Positions 5,082 through 5,600 of a DNA stretch of 5,600 bases are shown here, piece by piece (positions within the stretch are counted from its first letter, which is position 1; every line of letters starts with the position of its first letter). The position numbers and the translations under genes were made by a program. The notes beneath the pieces are model-generated. The model saw nothing but the letters and a program-made list of their open reading frames with translations, ran no database searches and had not been told where the DNA came from. The DNA comes from Planctomycetales bacterium (GTDB lineage: Bacteria > Planctomycetota > Phycisphaerae > SM23-33), in the NCBI GenBank assembly GCA_030631125.1, contig DAOVLS010000179.1:1-5600 (forward strand), written 5' to 3'.

Positions 5082-5600
5082 CTACTCCCTACTCCCCGGT
5101 CCCTGTATCTGCTGTGCGTACGCCGTTGGCGGTTCGGATTTTGCCAGCACTGCGACGGTAACTTGTTTTGCCCCGGCGGCGAGGAGCGTGCGCGAGGCTT
5201 CGTTAGCGGTCGCGCCGGTGGTGAGCACGTCGTCTATAAGCAGCACGTGTGCGCCCTGAAGGTCGCCCGGCCTGGTAACGGCGAATGCTCCGCGGACATT
5301 TTCTGCCCGGCTTGAAGCGGGCAGGCGGACCTGCGGCGGGGTGTTGCGGATGCGAATCAGTTCATCTCCGACGGGCAGCCCAAGCCGACCTGCGACGCCG
5401 TCGGCCAGGACGGATGACTGGTTCCAGCCTCGTCCAAGCCGGCGAATCCAGTGCATGGGAACGGCCAGTACAACGTCAATCGAGGCTACGTCGCAACGGG
5501 CGGAGACCGCGCCGGCCAGCAGGCGAACGAGATGACCGGCAGCCTGGGACCGTCGGCGATACTTCATCCGAATTATCGCCTGGCGCAGGGGAGCGGCATA
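5082..5600 (-). CDS. comF: ComF family phosphoribosyltransferase-like protein (5' end outside window)
   Basis: The frame is open to the right edge, giving 172 residues of the C-terminal part. The first visible residues YAAPLRQAIIRMKYRRR match the ComF segment that follows the N-terminal zinc-binding region, so about 60-70 residues including the cysteine cluster are missing; an internal ATG at 5567 is not the real start. Further hallmarks are VPMHWIRRLGRGWNQSSVLA, then RNTPPQVRLPASSRAENVRGAF, and the PRPP-binding loop LLIDDVLTTGAT. ComF proteins belong to the type I phosphoribosyltransferase fold; in competent bacteria ComFC/ComF helps natural transformation in the cytoplasm by handling incoming single-stranded DNA, but homologues also occur where competence is unknown. 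The gene ends 106 bases before the DUF4258-like start; the candidate promoters there suggest separate transcription. Confidence 0.92.
   Translation of the reverse strand, partial: YAAPLRQAIIRMKYRRRSQAAGHLVRLLAGAVSARCDVASIDVVLAVPMHWIRRLGRGWNQSSVLADGVAGRLGLPVGDELIRIRNTPPQVRLPASSRAENVRGAFAVTRPGDLQGAHVLLIDDVLTTGATANEASRTLLAAGAKQVTVAVLAKSEPPTAYAQQIQGPGSRE

Overview
The window looks like ordinary chromosomal DNA from an uncultured or environmental bacterium, moderately GC-rich and with conventional Shine-Dalgarno sites. The very large membrane/TPR protein, a tryptophan- and glycine-rich lipoprotein of a type I associate with Planctomycetota (Phycisphaerae-like), and the abundance of small toxin-antitoxin-type pairs make a planctomycete my best guess. 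That is an impression from protein style, not a database result. All genes I can support are on the minus strand.

Layout, left to right (which is 3' to 5' for the genes). Positions 1-848 hold the N-terminal 282 residues of a secreted lipoprotein whose 3' end lies outside the window. It has a lipobox cysteine, a 12-nt tandem repeat encoding an E-x-K-x linker, and an uncharacterised W/G-rich domain. The roughly 300 nt between 849 and 1146 carry its SD site and a plausible promoter, a short hairpin, and a 27-codon remnant of the C-terminus of the large gene found further right. Positions 1147-1783 hold a two-gene PIN-domain toxin/antitoxin-type module with its own promoter. Positions 1893 to about 4574 hold one gene of about 900 codons: a polytopic membrane domain, a soluble domain with a DGR motif, and C-terminal TPRs. 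Overlapping its 5' end is a second small-gene pair, a DUF2283-like protein (4501-4716) and a DUF4258-like protein (4706-4975, TTG start), preceded by a promoter/operator-like region. Positions 5082-5600 are the C-terminal 172 residues of a ComF-type phosphoribosyltransferase whose 5' end lies outside the window.

Gene cooperation: the two overlapping pairs look like separate toxin-antitoxin-style modules, one on each side of the big membrane gene. The DUF4258/DUF2283 pair overlaps the membrane gene and may be transcribed with it. The PIN pair lies between the intact 3' end of the membrane gene and a diverged in-frame copy of that 3' end. This suggests a tandem paralogue once stood here and was mostly lost when, or after, the module arrived. 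ComF and the lipoprotein have no evident functional link to the rest. I see no CRISPR array, RNA gene, transposase or phage gene.
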